Positions 43,199-51,051 of a stretch of 64,000 bases of DNA are shown in pieces (position 1 is the stretch's first letter; each line of letters starts with the position of its first letter). Under the pieces are notes generated by a model. The model was not told the DNA's origin. It did no database searches and saw only the letters and a program-made list of their open reading frames with translations. This DNA comes from an uncultured Mollicutes bacterium (lineage in GTDB: Bacteria > Bacillota_I > Bacilli_A > RFN20 > CAG-288). Location of the stretch: the NCBI GenBank assembly GCA_900539865.1, contig UQDS01000004.1, positions 140,534-204,533 on the forward strand. The letters run 5' to 3'. The translations under genes were made by a program, and so were the position numbers.

Positions 43199-45955
43199 TT
43201 ACTCTTTCTTCAAGGCGCCGAAAGCGACTTTGATACCGCGCTTGATGGTATGACCCATGGCCTTAGGAAGAATCTTTTCGTAGGGTTCCGCATAGATGCT
43301 GGATTTCTTGACTAAGTGAGCTGCATCAAACTCGCACTGGAGGACACATTGACCGCAGCCGACACACATATTGGGGTCGACAACAGCTTTACCGCAGGAG
43401 AGACAACGCATACCTTCCTTCTTGATCTGTTCTTCTGTGAGAATACCACGAGGATCTTCGTAGGAAAGAACTTCTTCAGCCTTGCAGCCAGGGATTTCTC
43501 TCTTGGCATGATCGAAGCCGCCGAAGTCGATGTTTTCATGATCGAGTTCCTTGTATTCTTTTCTGTCACGACCGGCATCTAAAAGCTGACCAGGCTGGAC
43601 ATAACGGTGCAAGGAGATAGAACCTTCTTTACCATCGGCAATCGCGTTGATAGCAAAGGAAGGACCATTGAGAATATCACCGCCGACAAAGATATCGGAT
43701 TCAGCAGTTTGTCTAGTGAATTTATCAGCGACAACAGTACCGCGGCGAGAAATTTCAACTTTGGTACCTTTGAAGAGATCACCATAATGGAAGGACTGAC
43801 CGATTGCTTCTAAAACTGTGACACAATCGACATGTTCTGTGATTGTTTCATCATAAGCAGGGTTGAATCTACCATTTTCATCTTTGACTCTAGTGCACTT
43901 CTTGAAGGTGATACCAGTTAAGACACCGTTGTCGATAGAGAAAGCCATCGGACCCCAAGAGTTGTGGATCTTGATGCCTTCTGCTTCAGCTTCTGCAAGC
44001 TCATCAGCAGCGGAGGGCATTTCTTCTCTGCTTTCTAAGCAGTAGAGATCGACATTGGATGCGCCTTGACGCAAAGCGGCTCTAGCGACGTCAATAGCGA
44101 CATTACCGCCACCGATGACAACGACATTACCGTGGAGTTCTTTGCCTTTTCCAAGGTTGATATCTCTTAAGAAATCGATACCGCCAAGAATCTCAACATT
44201 GTCTTCACCTTCTAAGCCAAGCTTTCTAGAATTCTGTGCGCCAATAGCGACATAGAAGCCTTTGAAGCCTTCTTCTCTAAGCTGTTGGATAGTGACATCT
44301 TTACCGACTTCAACACCGGTCTTGAATTTGACACCAAGCTCTTTGATGATGTCGATTTCAGCATTGACAACGTCTTTTTCCAAACGGAAATTGGGAATGC
44401 CTAAAGTGAGCATACCACCGAGCTTATCTTCCTTTTCAAAGACAGTGACATCATAGCCGTGTTGCGCAAGATAATAGGCGCAAGAAAGACCGGAAGGACC
44501 GGCGCCGATGACAGCGATCTTTGTATTTTCATATTGTTCTTGGGAAGTGTAGCTGTGGAGTCTAGGCGGGACATATCTAGTCGCGCTGTCGAGATCCTTC
44601 TGAGCGATAAATTTCTTGATATCGTCAATAGCGATCGCTTCGTCGATATTTCTTCTTGTGCAATGAAGTTCACAAGGATGGTTGCAGATACGTCCGCAAA
44701 CAGCCGGGAAGGGGTTTTCTCTCTTGATGAGCTCTAATGCATCGCGATATCTTCCTTCGGCAGCTAATTTAATATAACCTTGAATGGAAATGTGAGCAGG
44801 GCACCAAGTCTTACAAGGAGCGGTACCAGTTTCGGAGATGACATTTTCTCTGTTGAAACGATAGTCCGGATTCCATTTTGCTTTCTTGACGGTGGTGTGA
44901 GCAACATTAGGATTGAATTTGACTTTAGTCTTGTTGATTTCGGGAAGCTTAAGACCTAATTTCAGGGCGTTAGTCGGGCAGTTTTCAACGCACTTTCCGC
45001 AAGCGACACAATGCGTCGCATCGATTTCACAGCGGTAGTTAGAAGCGATGGAGTCAGTGGATTTGAATTCGGTCGCCGCTCTTAAAGCGAAACAACCGCA
45101 ACCGCAGCAGTCGCAGATAGCAGAGGTAGAACCAGCGCTCATATCATCGAGGTTGGGAAGACAGTGCATCAAGCCTTCATCTTCACATTTTCTGATGATT
45201 TCATATGCTTCTTCTTTGGTGATTTCTCTATCTCTTCCTGCCTGGATGAAAGATTTTGCGGCAGGACCTAATTTAAGACAGCGGTCTTTGGCGTTATGTC
45301 CGCAACCTTCACCCATCGCCGAACGAGAAGTACGGCAAGAGCAAGGACCGACAGAGAAAGTATCATATTTTTCAATAAAGTAAGAGATGGTATCTCTCTT
45401 GTCCGGAACTTCACCTTTCGGGAGAGCTCTTTCAATCGGAACAACTCTCATGAGGTTATAACCTTCCGGGATCAATGTGGCCATACCACCGATACGATCG
45501 TGAGTATATTGGTTGAAGGCACGGCGGATTTCTGGATGATTTTCTGCGTTCGGAGAGACGACCATGATTTCTAAAAGACCAGGTGCGAAAATCGGAACGA
45601 TGTATTCGTAATGGTCATCGCTTTCAACATAGAGGGCACGCACAACACCCATCCAACCTAAGTGATTGCCAAGTTCACGAACTTTTTCTAACGGCCATTT
45701 CATCTTTTCCGAAAGCCAACGATCGGTTCTGAGCTTTCTGCAGCCCATCGCGAGTAAAAGTTCAGCTTCTTCATCGGAAACAGAGCCGGCAAGACAATAG
45801 TATTCCGGTGCTTTGGCATCGATTTTGTTCATCATACCTGTGGCACCACCGATCATCTTAGCGACTTTGACGATGTTTTTTCTTAAAGGTTTGTCACCAT
45901 CGGCAACAGGTTTTCCATTCCAAAGAATGGGCTTTTGATTTTCATTGAGTTTCAT
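43199..45955 (-). CDS. Multidomain Fe-S flavoprotein with GltD-like domain
   Basis: A 918-residue oxidoreductase. Residues 1-300 hold a cysteine-rich domain (CSCRTS at 205, CGHNAKDRC at 218, CDCCGCGC at 281). A [4Fe-4S] ferredoxin motif CVACGKCVENCP follows at 316-327. A GltD-type region has cysteines around 381-432 (CKTWCP, CGRICNHPCELHC), FAD motif GAGPSG at 484-489 and an NAD(P) motif GGGNVAID near 620. A second ferredoxin-like cluster (CVGCGQCVLQCE) is at the C-terminus. It should pass electrons between NAD(P)H and iron-sulfur clusters. The partner is unknown; the flanking hyp genes suggest hydrogen or nickel-enzyme metabolism. AAAGGA precedes the ATG. Confidence 0.8.
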   Translation of the reverse strand: MKLNENQKPILWNGKPVADGDKPLRKNIVKVAKMIGGATGMMNKIDAKAPEYYCLAGSVSDEEAELLLAMGCRKLRTDRWLSEKMKWPLEKVRELGNHLGWMGVVRALYVESDDHYEYIVPIFAPGLLEIMVVSPNAENHPEIRRAFNQYTHDRIGGMATLIPEGYNLMRVVPIERALPKGEVPDKRDTISYFIEKYDTFSVGPCSCRTSRSAMGEGCGHNAKDRCLKLGPAAKSFIQAGRDREITKEEAYEIIRKCEDEGLMHCLPNLDDMSAGSTSAICDCCGCGCFALRAATEFKSTDSIASNYRCEIDATHCVACGKCVENCPTNALKLGLKLPEINKTKVKFNPNVAHTTVKKAKWNPDYRFNRENVISETGTAPCKTWCPAHISIQGYIKLAAEGRYRDALELIKRENPFPAVCGRICNHPCELHCTRRNIDEAIAIDDIKKFIAQKDLDSATRYVPPRLHSYTSQEQYENTKIAVIGAGPSGLSCAYYLAQHGYDVTVFEKEDKLGGMLTLGIPNFRLEKDVVNAEIDIIKELGVKFKTGVEVGKDVTIQQLREEGFKGFYVAIGAQNSRKLGLEGEDNVEILGGIDFLRDINLGKGKELHGNVVVIGGGNVAIDVARAALRQGASNVDLYCLESREEMPSAADELAEAEAEGIKIHNSWGPMAFSIDNGVLTGITFKKCTRVKDENGRFNPAYDETITEHVDCVTVLEAIGQSFHYGDLFKGTKVEISRRGTVVADKFTRQTAESDIFVGGDILNGPSFAINAIADGKEGSISLHRYVQPGQLLDAGRDRKEYKELDHENIDFGGFDHAKREIPGCKAEEVLSYEDPRGILTEEQIKKEGMRCLSCGKAVVDPNMCVGCGQCVLQCEFDAAHLVKKSSIYAEPYEKILPKAMGHTIKRGIKVAFGALKKE

Positions 45956-45984
45956 AACTATCCTTTCTTTACTTCCTCAACAAA

Positions 45985-46260
45985 TCACTTTACTTGTTTG
46001 AGGATGATACGGGACCCGGATTTAAGGACACTAAGTGTCACATTGTCACCGCCAGCAGCAAAAATAACAGCAGAACGGAAACAGTTACCTTCGTCATCCG
46101 TGATCTCGCATTGTAAACTATGTCCTCCTTTGGAGATCGGAACAACCTTGGTGTTCTCATCGGCTTTCATGAGTCCAACATCGTATTCGTCAGACAGAAT
46201 TTTGATGTCACGCGGAGCGCCGAGGGAGTCCGGACATCTTTTTAATGTAAGGGTTCTCAT
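45985..46260 (-). CDS. Small protein in the hyp/flavoprotein cluster, unknown function
   Basis: A 91-residue protein, mostly beta-strand by pattern, starting MRTLTLKRCPDSLGAPRD and ending ILKQVK. No family is recognised. It is the first gene of the minus-strand operon that continues with the Fe-S flavoprotein and hypA, and it is divergent from hypB. That position suggests a role as a small subunit or assembly factor for the flavoprotein (inference). There is no ribosome binding site; TAAGAT ends 6 bases before the ATG. Confidence 0.6.
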   Translation of the reverse strand: MRTLTLKRCPDSLGAPRDIKILSDEYDVGLMKADENTKVVPISKGGHSLQCEITDDEGNCFRSAVIFAAGGDNVTLSVLKSGSRIILKQVK

Positions 46261-46266
46261 GAGAAT

Positions 46267-46272
46267 ATCTTA
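46267..46272 (-). promoter_or_regulatory. -10 box, leaderless
   Basis: Minus strand TAAGAT, 6 bases upstream of the ATG at 46260. The -35 region is poor (TTTTTA at a 17-base spacing). Confidence 0.35.
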
Positions 46273-46320
46273 CACGAAAGTTCATTAAATAAAAAGTTAG
46301 TAAATCTATTTAATATATAA

Positions 46321-46348
46321 GGAAACTGATTTCATATGACAAGTTTCC
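46321..46348. promoter_or_regulatory. Inverted repeat between the divergent hyp operons (operator candidate)
   Basis: GGAAACT, 14 bases, AGTTTCC. The half-site centres are 21 bases apart, two helical turns. It ends 5 bases before the extended -10 of hypB and sits in the shared regulatory region. A metal-responsive regulator would be a fitting binder (inference). Confidence 0.4.
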
Positions 46349-46353
46349 AATTA

Positions 46354-46362
46354 TGTTATAAT
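46354..46362 (+). promoter_or_regulatory. Extended -10 promoter of hypB
   Basis: TGT-TATAAT. The leader of about 70 bases to the ATG at 46438 contains a TGCAT-TTTT-ATGCA hairpin. Confidence 0.5.
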
Positions 46363-46437
46363 TTTGCTGATTTTGAGCATTTGTTTTTGCATTTTTATGC
46401 ATCATGAAATAACATATATTTGATTTGAGGTACCGAT

Positions 46438-47112
46438 ATGAGCGAAATAAAAGTCATTAAAGTCAAAGAAAATGTGCTTGCAAAAAATGATGAAGAAGCA
46501 CAGAAAGTGCGTGATGTCTTAAAAGAAAAAGAGACCTTCATGGTCAATGTTATGGCTTCCCCGGGAAGCGGTAAAACCACTTTGCTCTGTAATTTGATCA
46601 ACAAACTTCAGGATAAGGGTCTTTCTGTCGGTGTGATGGAAGCGGATATCGACGGTGATTGCGATTGTAAAACAATACAGGATAAAACAGGTGCTAAAGC
46701 CATACAAGTACACACGGGTGGAGCTTGTCATATGACTGCTCAAATGACCAAAGAAGGCTTAGAAGGCTTGGATTTTTCGGGGTTAGATATTGTATTTATT
46801 GAAAATGTTGGCAACTTGGTGTGTCCTGCAGAATTCGATACTGGTTCCGATTTGAATATGATGCTCCTCTCCGTTCCAGAAGGGGATGACAAACCGTTGA
46901 AGTATCCGTTGATGTTCACGGTTTCTCAAATTGCTGTCATCTCGAAAATAGATGTTTTGCCAGTCTTTGACTTCTCTTTAGAGCGCGTGAGCCAACGCAT
47001 TCACAAACATAATCCAAACTCTAAAATCTTCCCTGTCTCTGCGAAAAAAGATGTCGGTGTCGACTCTTTAGCTGATTATCTTTATACGCTTGTCAGCGCC
47101 AAGAAAAAATAA
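46438..47112 (+). CDS. hypB: Hydrogenase nickel incorporation protein HypB
   Basis: A 224-residue SIMIBI GTPase. The P-loop is MASPGSGKTTLL (residues 37-48), with EADIDGDCD as switch region, HTGGACH near 100 and FIENVGNLVCPAEFD near 121-135, all HypB signatures. It hydrolyses GTP to drive nickel transfer with HypA. There is no N-terminal histidine-rich nickel store. TTGAGG lies 8 bases before the ATG. It is divergent from the flavoprotein/hypA operon and followed by a terminator. Confidence 0.92.
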   Translation: MSEIKVIKVKENVLAKNDEEAQKVRDVLKEKETFMVNVMASPGSGKTTLLCNLINKLQDKGLSVGVMEADIDGDCDCKTIQDKTGAKAIQVHTGGACHMTAQMTKEGLEGLDFSGLDIVFIENVGNLVCPAEFDTGSDLNMMLLSVPEGDDKPLKYPLMFTVSQIAVISKIDVLPVFDFSLERVSQRIHKHNPNSKIFPVSAKKDVGVDSLADYLYTLVSAKKK

Positions 47113-47116
47113 AAAC

Positions 47117-47154
47117 AGCCTCTCTTCCTGAGATGCAGAAAGGGAGGCTTTTCT
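47117..47154 (+). terminator. Rho-independent terminator of hypB
   Basis: GCCTCTCTT pairs with AAGGGAGGC (one G-T) followed by TTTTC. Confidence 0.75.
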
Positions 47155-47825
47155 TATGAACCTTTTTTATTGATTTCTCTTTCACTGTCCTCTTTTAAGT
47201 CCTGTGTGAGAATCTCATTGAAATCTTGATTTTCAGCGAGGGTATCATCGATCGTTTGCGTGTGGATAACCTTTTCTTTTTGCAGTTTATTAAAGAGGTT
47301 GTTTTTTCTTAATATCTTGATGACAGGGAAGAGAATTATGGTAAAAACTATACCTATTGATATCGTGATTAACGTCTGGAAAGCCAAGCGTGGAAGCGCA
47401 GCTGCATAAGGGTAATCCATGATAAAACTATCAAGATAGAGAACGCCAGTATTTGCTAAAGATACACAAAGAGAGGCGATGATGACTAAGACGATAGAAA
47501 GCACTTTGTGATCTTCCATGTTTTCATTTTTCTTATAGTAATGATGCGTAAAGGGAGAGATGATTAAGGGACGGAGCAAAGGCGGTAACATCCAAAGGAC
47601 AGTCGTTGGAGTTAAGCCAAAGAAAAGCTGCTCTAAGAAAATACCGAGAAAACAGATGGAAAAGCTGTCGATAAACGGAAATGACAAACAGACAAAAATT
47701 GGCAATATCGCTCCTAAACTGATGCGAAAAACACCGGCATCAACCTTTAAAAAAGTCAAAGCGAAATAGACGCTAGCCATGATAGAATCGATGGCCAAAC
47801 GGTAAACAGTGGATTTATTTCTCAT
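47154..47825 (-). CDS. folT: ECF transporter S component, FolT-like (folate)
   Basis: A 223-residue membrane protein with five to six helices in residues 8-185 and a hydrophilic, charged tail. The early AIDSIMASVYFALT and FRISLGAILPIFVCLSF segments are typical of FolT-type S components, which bind folate and work with a shared EcfT/EcfA module encoded elsewhere. The folate assignment rests mainly on the tetrahydrofolate-type riboswitch just upstream. The start at 47825 follows GGAAAGGGG; the longer frame begins inside the leader. The ribosome binding site can pair with CCCCTT before it. Confidence 0.78.
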   Translation of the reverse strand: MRNKSTVYRLAIDSIMASVYFALTFLKVDAGVFRISLGAILPIFVCLSFPFIDSFSICFLGIFLEQLFFGLTPTTVLWMLPPLLRPLIISPFTHHYYKKNENMEDHKVLSIVLVIIASLCVSLANTGVLYLDSFIMDYPYAAALPRLAFQTLITISIGIVFTIILFPVIKILRKNNLFNKLQKEKVIHTQTIDDTLAENQDFNEILTQDLKEDSEREINKKGS

Positions 47826-47826
47826 A

Positions 47827-47847
47827 ATTCCCCTTTCCAAGGGGAGG
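47827..47847 (-). promoter_or_regulatory. Ribosome-binding-site sequestering hairpin
   Basis: On the minus strand TCCCCTT can pair with AAAGGGGA, which is the Shine-Dalgarno region of the folT start. It probably acts as the expression platform of the adjacent riboswitch, which would then control translation. Confidence 0.5.
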
Positions 47848-47873
47848 CACATTTTTAATCTTTTTGAGGAAAT

Positions 47874-47942
47874 GTGTGATACCGCGACATGAGTCTTCGT
47901 CCGCCAGCGACCTCCTAGCTGACAGCACTTGACGTATCACAC
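47874..47942 (-). ncRNA. Tetrahydrofolate (THF) riboswitch, probable
   Basis: On the minus strand a perfect 9-bp P1 (GTGTGATAC/GTATCACAC) encloses elements in the order of the THF riboswitch: ACGTCAAGTG after P1, hairpin GTCAGC-loop-GCTGGC with loop TAGGAGGTC, then GGACGAAGAC-TCAT-GTCGCGG before the closing P1 strand. The class has CGUUAAGUG, a GGGAUGUCG-type loop and ACGAAGC-loop-GCGCGG at these positions. It stands before a FolT-like gene, the usual context. It lies 20 bases after the stop of the pseudouridine synthase gene, so it may be read from an upstream promoter. Confidence 0.75.
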
Positions 47943-47962
47943 TTCATAAAGATGTGTATATT

Positions 47963-48625
47963 CTAATCATTATCTTCTTTGTTTTCAATGAGCCAAAGCG
48001 GTTTCATCTTAAAATCACTTTCTTTTAAGTTAGCTTCTTTAGGAAAGCTTAGTCGATAGGCGTTGAGATACATTCTTTTTGCCTGGTGTTTTGCATAGCG
48101 TTTATCCCCGATAAGAGTGAGGTTTAGCGATTGCAAGGCAAGACGAATCTGGTTTCTTCTTCCTGTTTCAATCTCAATTTGTAATGCAGTTCCAATTTGA
48201 ATGTAATTATTTGCTTTGATATAGGTGATAGCTTCTTTACCTTCGTTACTTTCTTTGACTAATTTTCCATCGTGATTGTCTTGTAAATTCATTTCTACCT
48301 TGCGTTTGAAATCAAGCGGAATCTTTTCTAAAACTACCGCTTCATAACATCGTCTCACCAGGCGTTGTTCAAATAAATTTCGCAGTAAAACTTGCTTCTC
48401 GTGGTTTTTGGCAAAGATGAGTATACCGCTGGTTTCATAATCGAGACGATGAACGATATAAGGCTGTTCATGCTTTTTCTTCAAATAGCATTTTAAATAA
48501 TAAAAGAGATTGTGGTGAAACGTCTTAGGATCATTTGTTGCTACTGTAAAGACATCTCTTTTTTTATCGACTACGATGATCTCTTCATCCTCGTAAAGGA
48601 TGGTATAGGGCGCGTCATCTTTCAT
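47963..48625 (-). CDS. RluA-family pseudouridine synthase
   Basis: A 220-residue RluA-type enzyme without an S4 domain. The catalytic motif is HRLDYETSGILIFAK near residue 60, with GRRNQIRLALQSL near 155 completing the fold. It should form pseudouridine in rRNA or tRNA; the target cannot be told. The N-terminal DDAPYTILYEDEEIIVVDK is normal for the class. TATAAT lies 11 bases before the ATG and there is no clear ribosome binding site, so the leader is only a few bases. folT and its riboswitch follow on the same strand. Confidence 0.85.
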   Translation of the reverse strand: MKDDAPYTILYEDEEIIVVDKKRDVFTVATNDPKTFHHNLFYYLKCYLKKKHEQPYIVHRLDYETSGILIFAKNHEKQVLLRNLFEQRLVRRCYEAVVLEKIPLDFKRKVEMNLQDNHDGKLVKESNEGKEAITYIKANNYIQIGTALQIEIETGRRNQIRLALQSLNLTLIGDKRYAKHQAKRMYLNAYRLSFPKEANLKESDFKMKPLWLIENKEDND

Positions 48626-48684
48626 GTTTTCAATTTATTATACATACAAAATTTAAACAAAGTTGACATATATTATAGACAAGA

Positions 48685-48703
48685 GATTTGTAAGGGGTTA
48701 CAT
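48685..48703 (+). repeat. Conserved leader element, copy 1
   Basis: GATTTGTAAGGGGTTACAT. A copy with one mismatch lies at 50834, each about 180-200 bases upstream of one of two paralogous lipoprotein genes. Confidence 0.55.
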
Positions 48704-48843
48704 AGAAGAGGGCTTAAATTAAAAAAATAAAAAATGAGGCGAATTTATATTTATAATATAAAAATATAAAAAATGTTTTTTGACTTATAAAAAATGCCGT
48801 AAATTCATAAAGTGTTATGCTAGGCAAAAACTTAACGAGTGTA

Positions 48844-48849
48844 TATAAT
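48844..48849 (+). promoter_or_regulatory. -10 box of the first lipoprotein gene
   Basis: TATAAT, 32 bases before the ATG at 48882. The -35 region is weak. Confidence 0.4.
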
Positions 48850-48881
48850 GAAAAGCAGCATGGAAAGAAATGTATATTCTT

Positions 48882-50711
48882 ATGAAATACAAAAAAATTA
48901 TTGTATCAATTCTCTCTTTGACATTTTTAGCTGGTTGTGGTGGCAAAAATCAGTCGACAACTTCACCAGAGACCACACCGACAGATACAACAACATTACC
49001 GGAGACAAAACCGAGTGAGGAATTGCCCAGCGTTTCCTTACCGGAAGAAGGAAAACTTGACGATGCTATTTTTGAAAGTTTAAAAAAGGCGTACGAGATC
49101 AAAGGCTTTGAACACACCGCGATATTTTATGAGGGCTTTGAACGACCGATCTCTTTAAAGCAAGGCTTATTTGTAAGCCAACGCGGAAAACTTTTCTCGC
49201 GCGGTGTCGGTGATCTCGTTTTAAAAGATCAGTCTTTAAAGACACCCAGCGATATTAAGAGCATCATCAACATTTCTAATTCTTATTACTCTAAAAATGC
49301 GGATGGTAATTTAGAAGTCCACGCGCTCTCTATGTCCAACAATGTCCTTTCACAAGTAGTGACAAACAACGAGCAAATTCCAGTTCCTTTTTTCAAAAAT
49401 CCCTTTAGTTTTGCCAGTGCAAAAGACTTTGTGAGAGTAGATGAATTTGAACCTGCTGAAAATAGAAAATACGCTTATGAATTTACGTAAGAAGCGGCCC
49501 AAAAGAAGAATTTATTAAACGCCTTTGGCCAATTTATCTTAGGCGGTGATCTCATTGTCGGTGCAAATGATCCCTACACGAATTTCCAATTGTATACGGA
49601 TGGAACGAGTGTGACAGGTTTAGAAATTATCATCGGAGCCGATCCGAATAAAGTAACGGGTCAAATCAACGCTCCTTCTACCGGAAGAAGATTTGCTTTT
49701 GATATTGTCTCAGCCGGAGACGACGTGCATGTGGACGAAGTTAAGGCAGTTACCGGTACACCAGATGCGGATTTACAGATGGCGCTGAGAAAGTTAACTC
49801 GCGCTAAGAGCTATACCAATCACGCTACTCTCACTTCTAGCGATGGCACCGTTACGGATATTGCCACCCTCAGTGTCAGCGAAAAGGCTGCTGTCTTTGA
49901 TTATGCAGTAGGAACTGACGTCGCCTATTTAGAAACCGCACTTGGTTTGCTTGGCGGTTCGCGCGAATTAGAAACAGAACCCTATGTGAAAGCGGTGATG
50001 CCTGATGGAGCTAGATTGATTCATGTTCTTCCTGATTTAAGCTTATCCCCGTTATTATTTGACAAAGAAGAAGATGGATCTTATACATTGATGATGGATG
50101 TCACTGCGTTGTCGTTAAAGACAGATTATTCCAGGTTCATCAATACGCAAGTTTCTCTAGATGAACTTAAAATCAGCTTAAATGGAGATGACATTGTCAT
50201 TACAAGCAAAGTGTCGTCCGATGGACAAAGCGCGACATTTATTGAAACATATACGAAAATCGATGCGACAACTGTTACTTTAACAGAAGAAGATTTTGTC
50301 GATCCTGCTCCTCTTGGCGGCGTTTTAGGTTTGCTCGATGTCGATAGCAGGGAGTGGATTTCTCAGTATATTGACTTAAAGCACCTTGAATTAGTTCCTG
50401 CATTTGAAGGACATACTTCTATCACCGCGAGCAACGCACGTCATAATGGATCGTTGGTTCCTGCTGTTGTCGCTGGCTTTGAGGATGCAGATAAAGCACA
50501 AACTGCTTTGCAATCTTATACCGCTCTCTTAGAAGAAAACCCCGATTGGATCAAACATTCTACCGAAGAAAATGTCTGGTATTATAAAGATAAGTTAAAT
50601 CCGGATACAGACACCATCACTGGCGAACATTACTTTAAGGTAGAGGTTATGATCGACACCAAATATCCGCAATACATTTATCTATTCCCGAGTTATTCGA
50701 CAAATATTTAA
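48882..50711 (+). pseudogene. Lipoprotein gene interrupted by one in-frame TAA
   Basis: The frame encodes a lipoprotein (MKYKKIIVSILSL, lipobox LAGCG, Thr/Pro/Glu linker) of about 609 codons, but codon 203 at 49488-49490 is TAA. The frame continues without another stop to 50711 and stays similar to the intact tandem paralogue throughout. In that paralogue the NRKYAF ... LLNAFG region has Glu (GAA) at the stop position, so a single G-to-T change explains the break. The upstream part would be a truncated lipoprotein of 202 residues. Read-through is possible but not supported by anything visible. The start at 48882 matches the paralogue. Confidence 0.8.
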
Positions 50712-50751
50712 AATAAGAAAAGGTATCGAAACTTCGATACCTTTTCTTATT
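50712..50751 (+). terminator. Rho-independent terminator, 19-bp perfect arms
   Basis: AATAAGAAAAGGTATCGAA and its exact complement flank a 2-base centre. The stem contains AAAGGTATC, also used in the terminator after the second paralogue. Confidence 0.8.
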
Positions 50752-50833
50752 GAAAAATGTAAAAATAATTTAAGAAAAAAAACATCAGAAATGAAAGTTT
50801 TAAAATTTTTTAAGGTTAAATAAAAGTGTAAAG

Positions 50834-50852
50834 GATTTATAAGGGGTTACAT
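50834..50852 (+). repeat. Conserved leader element, copy 2
   Basis: GATTTATAAGGGGTTACAT, 18 of 19 bases identical to the copy at 48685. The rest of this 300-base gap also shares a TAG(g)CAAAAACTT segment with the other leader; otherwise I see no gene in it. Confidence 0.55.
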
Positions 50853-50989
50853 GCATTAGATTGTTAAGTTCAAATTTTACGATAAAAAAGGCGTTATTTT
50901 TATAAAATAGCTGATTTTTAGCAAAAACTTTTGCGTTTATAGAAATGATAACCCTATCAAAATTGAGAAAAAAAGAACTTGTGTTTTCT

Positions 50990-51017
50990 TTGTAATGATT
51001 TTGTTCGCGAATATAAT
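50990..51017 (+). promoter_or_regulatory. Promoter of the intact lipoprotein gene
   Basis: TTGTAA, 16-base spacer, TATAAT, 34 bases before the ATG at 51052. Confidence 0.55.
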
Positions 51018-51051
51018 ATCCGCATATCACTTGAAAGGAGCGTATATTCTT

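Noticed and set aside
49488..49490. Programmed read-through or selenocysteine at the TAA
   Set aside because: The codon is TAA rather than TGA, no special downstream structure is apparent, and the paralogue has an ordinary Glu codon there.
50995..51051. Upstream extension of the intact lipoprotein to 50995
   Set aside because: That frame includes the -10 box and the ribosome binding site; the ATG at 51052 gives the lipoprotein signal.
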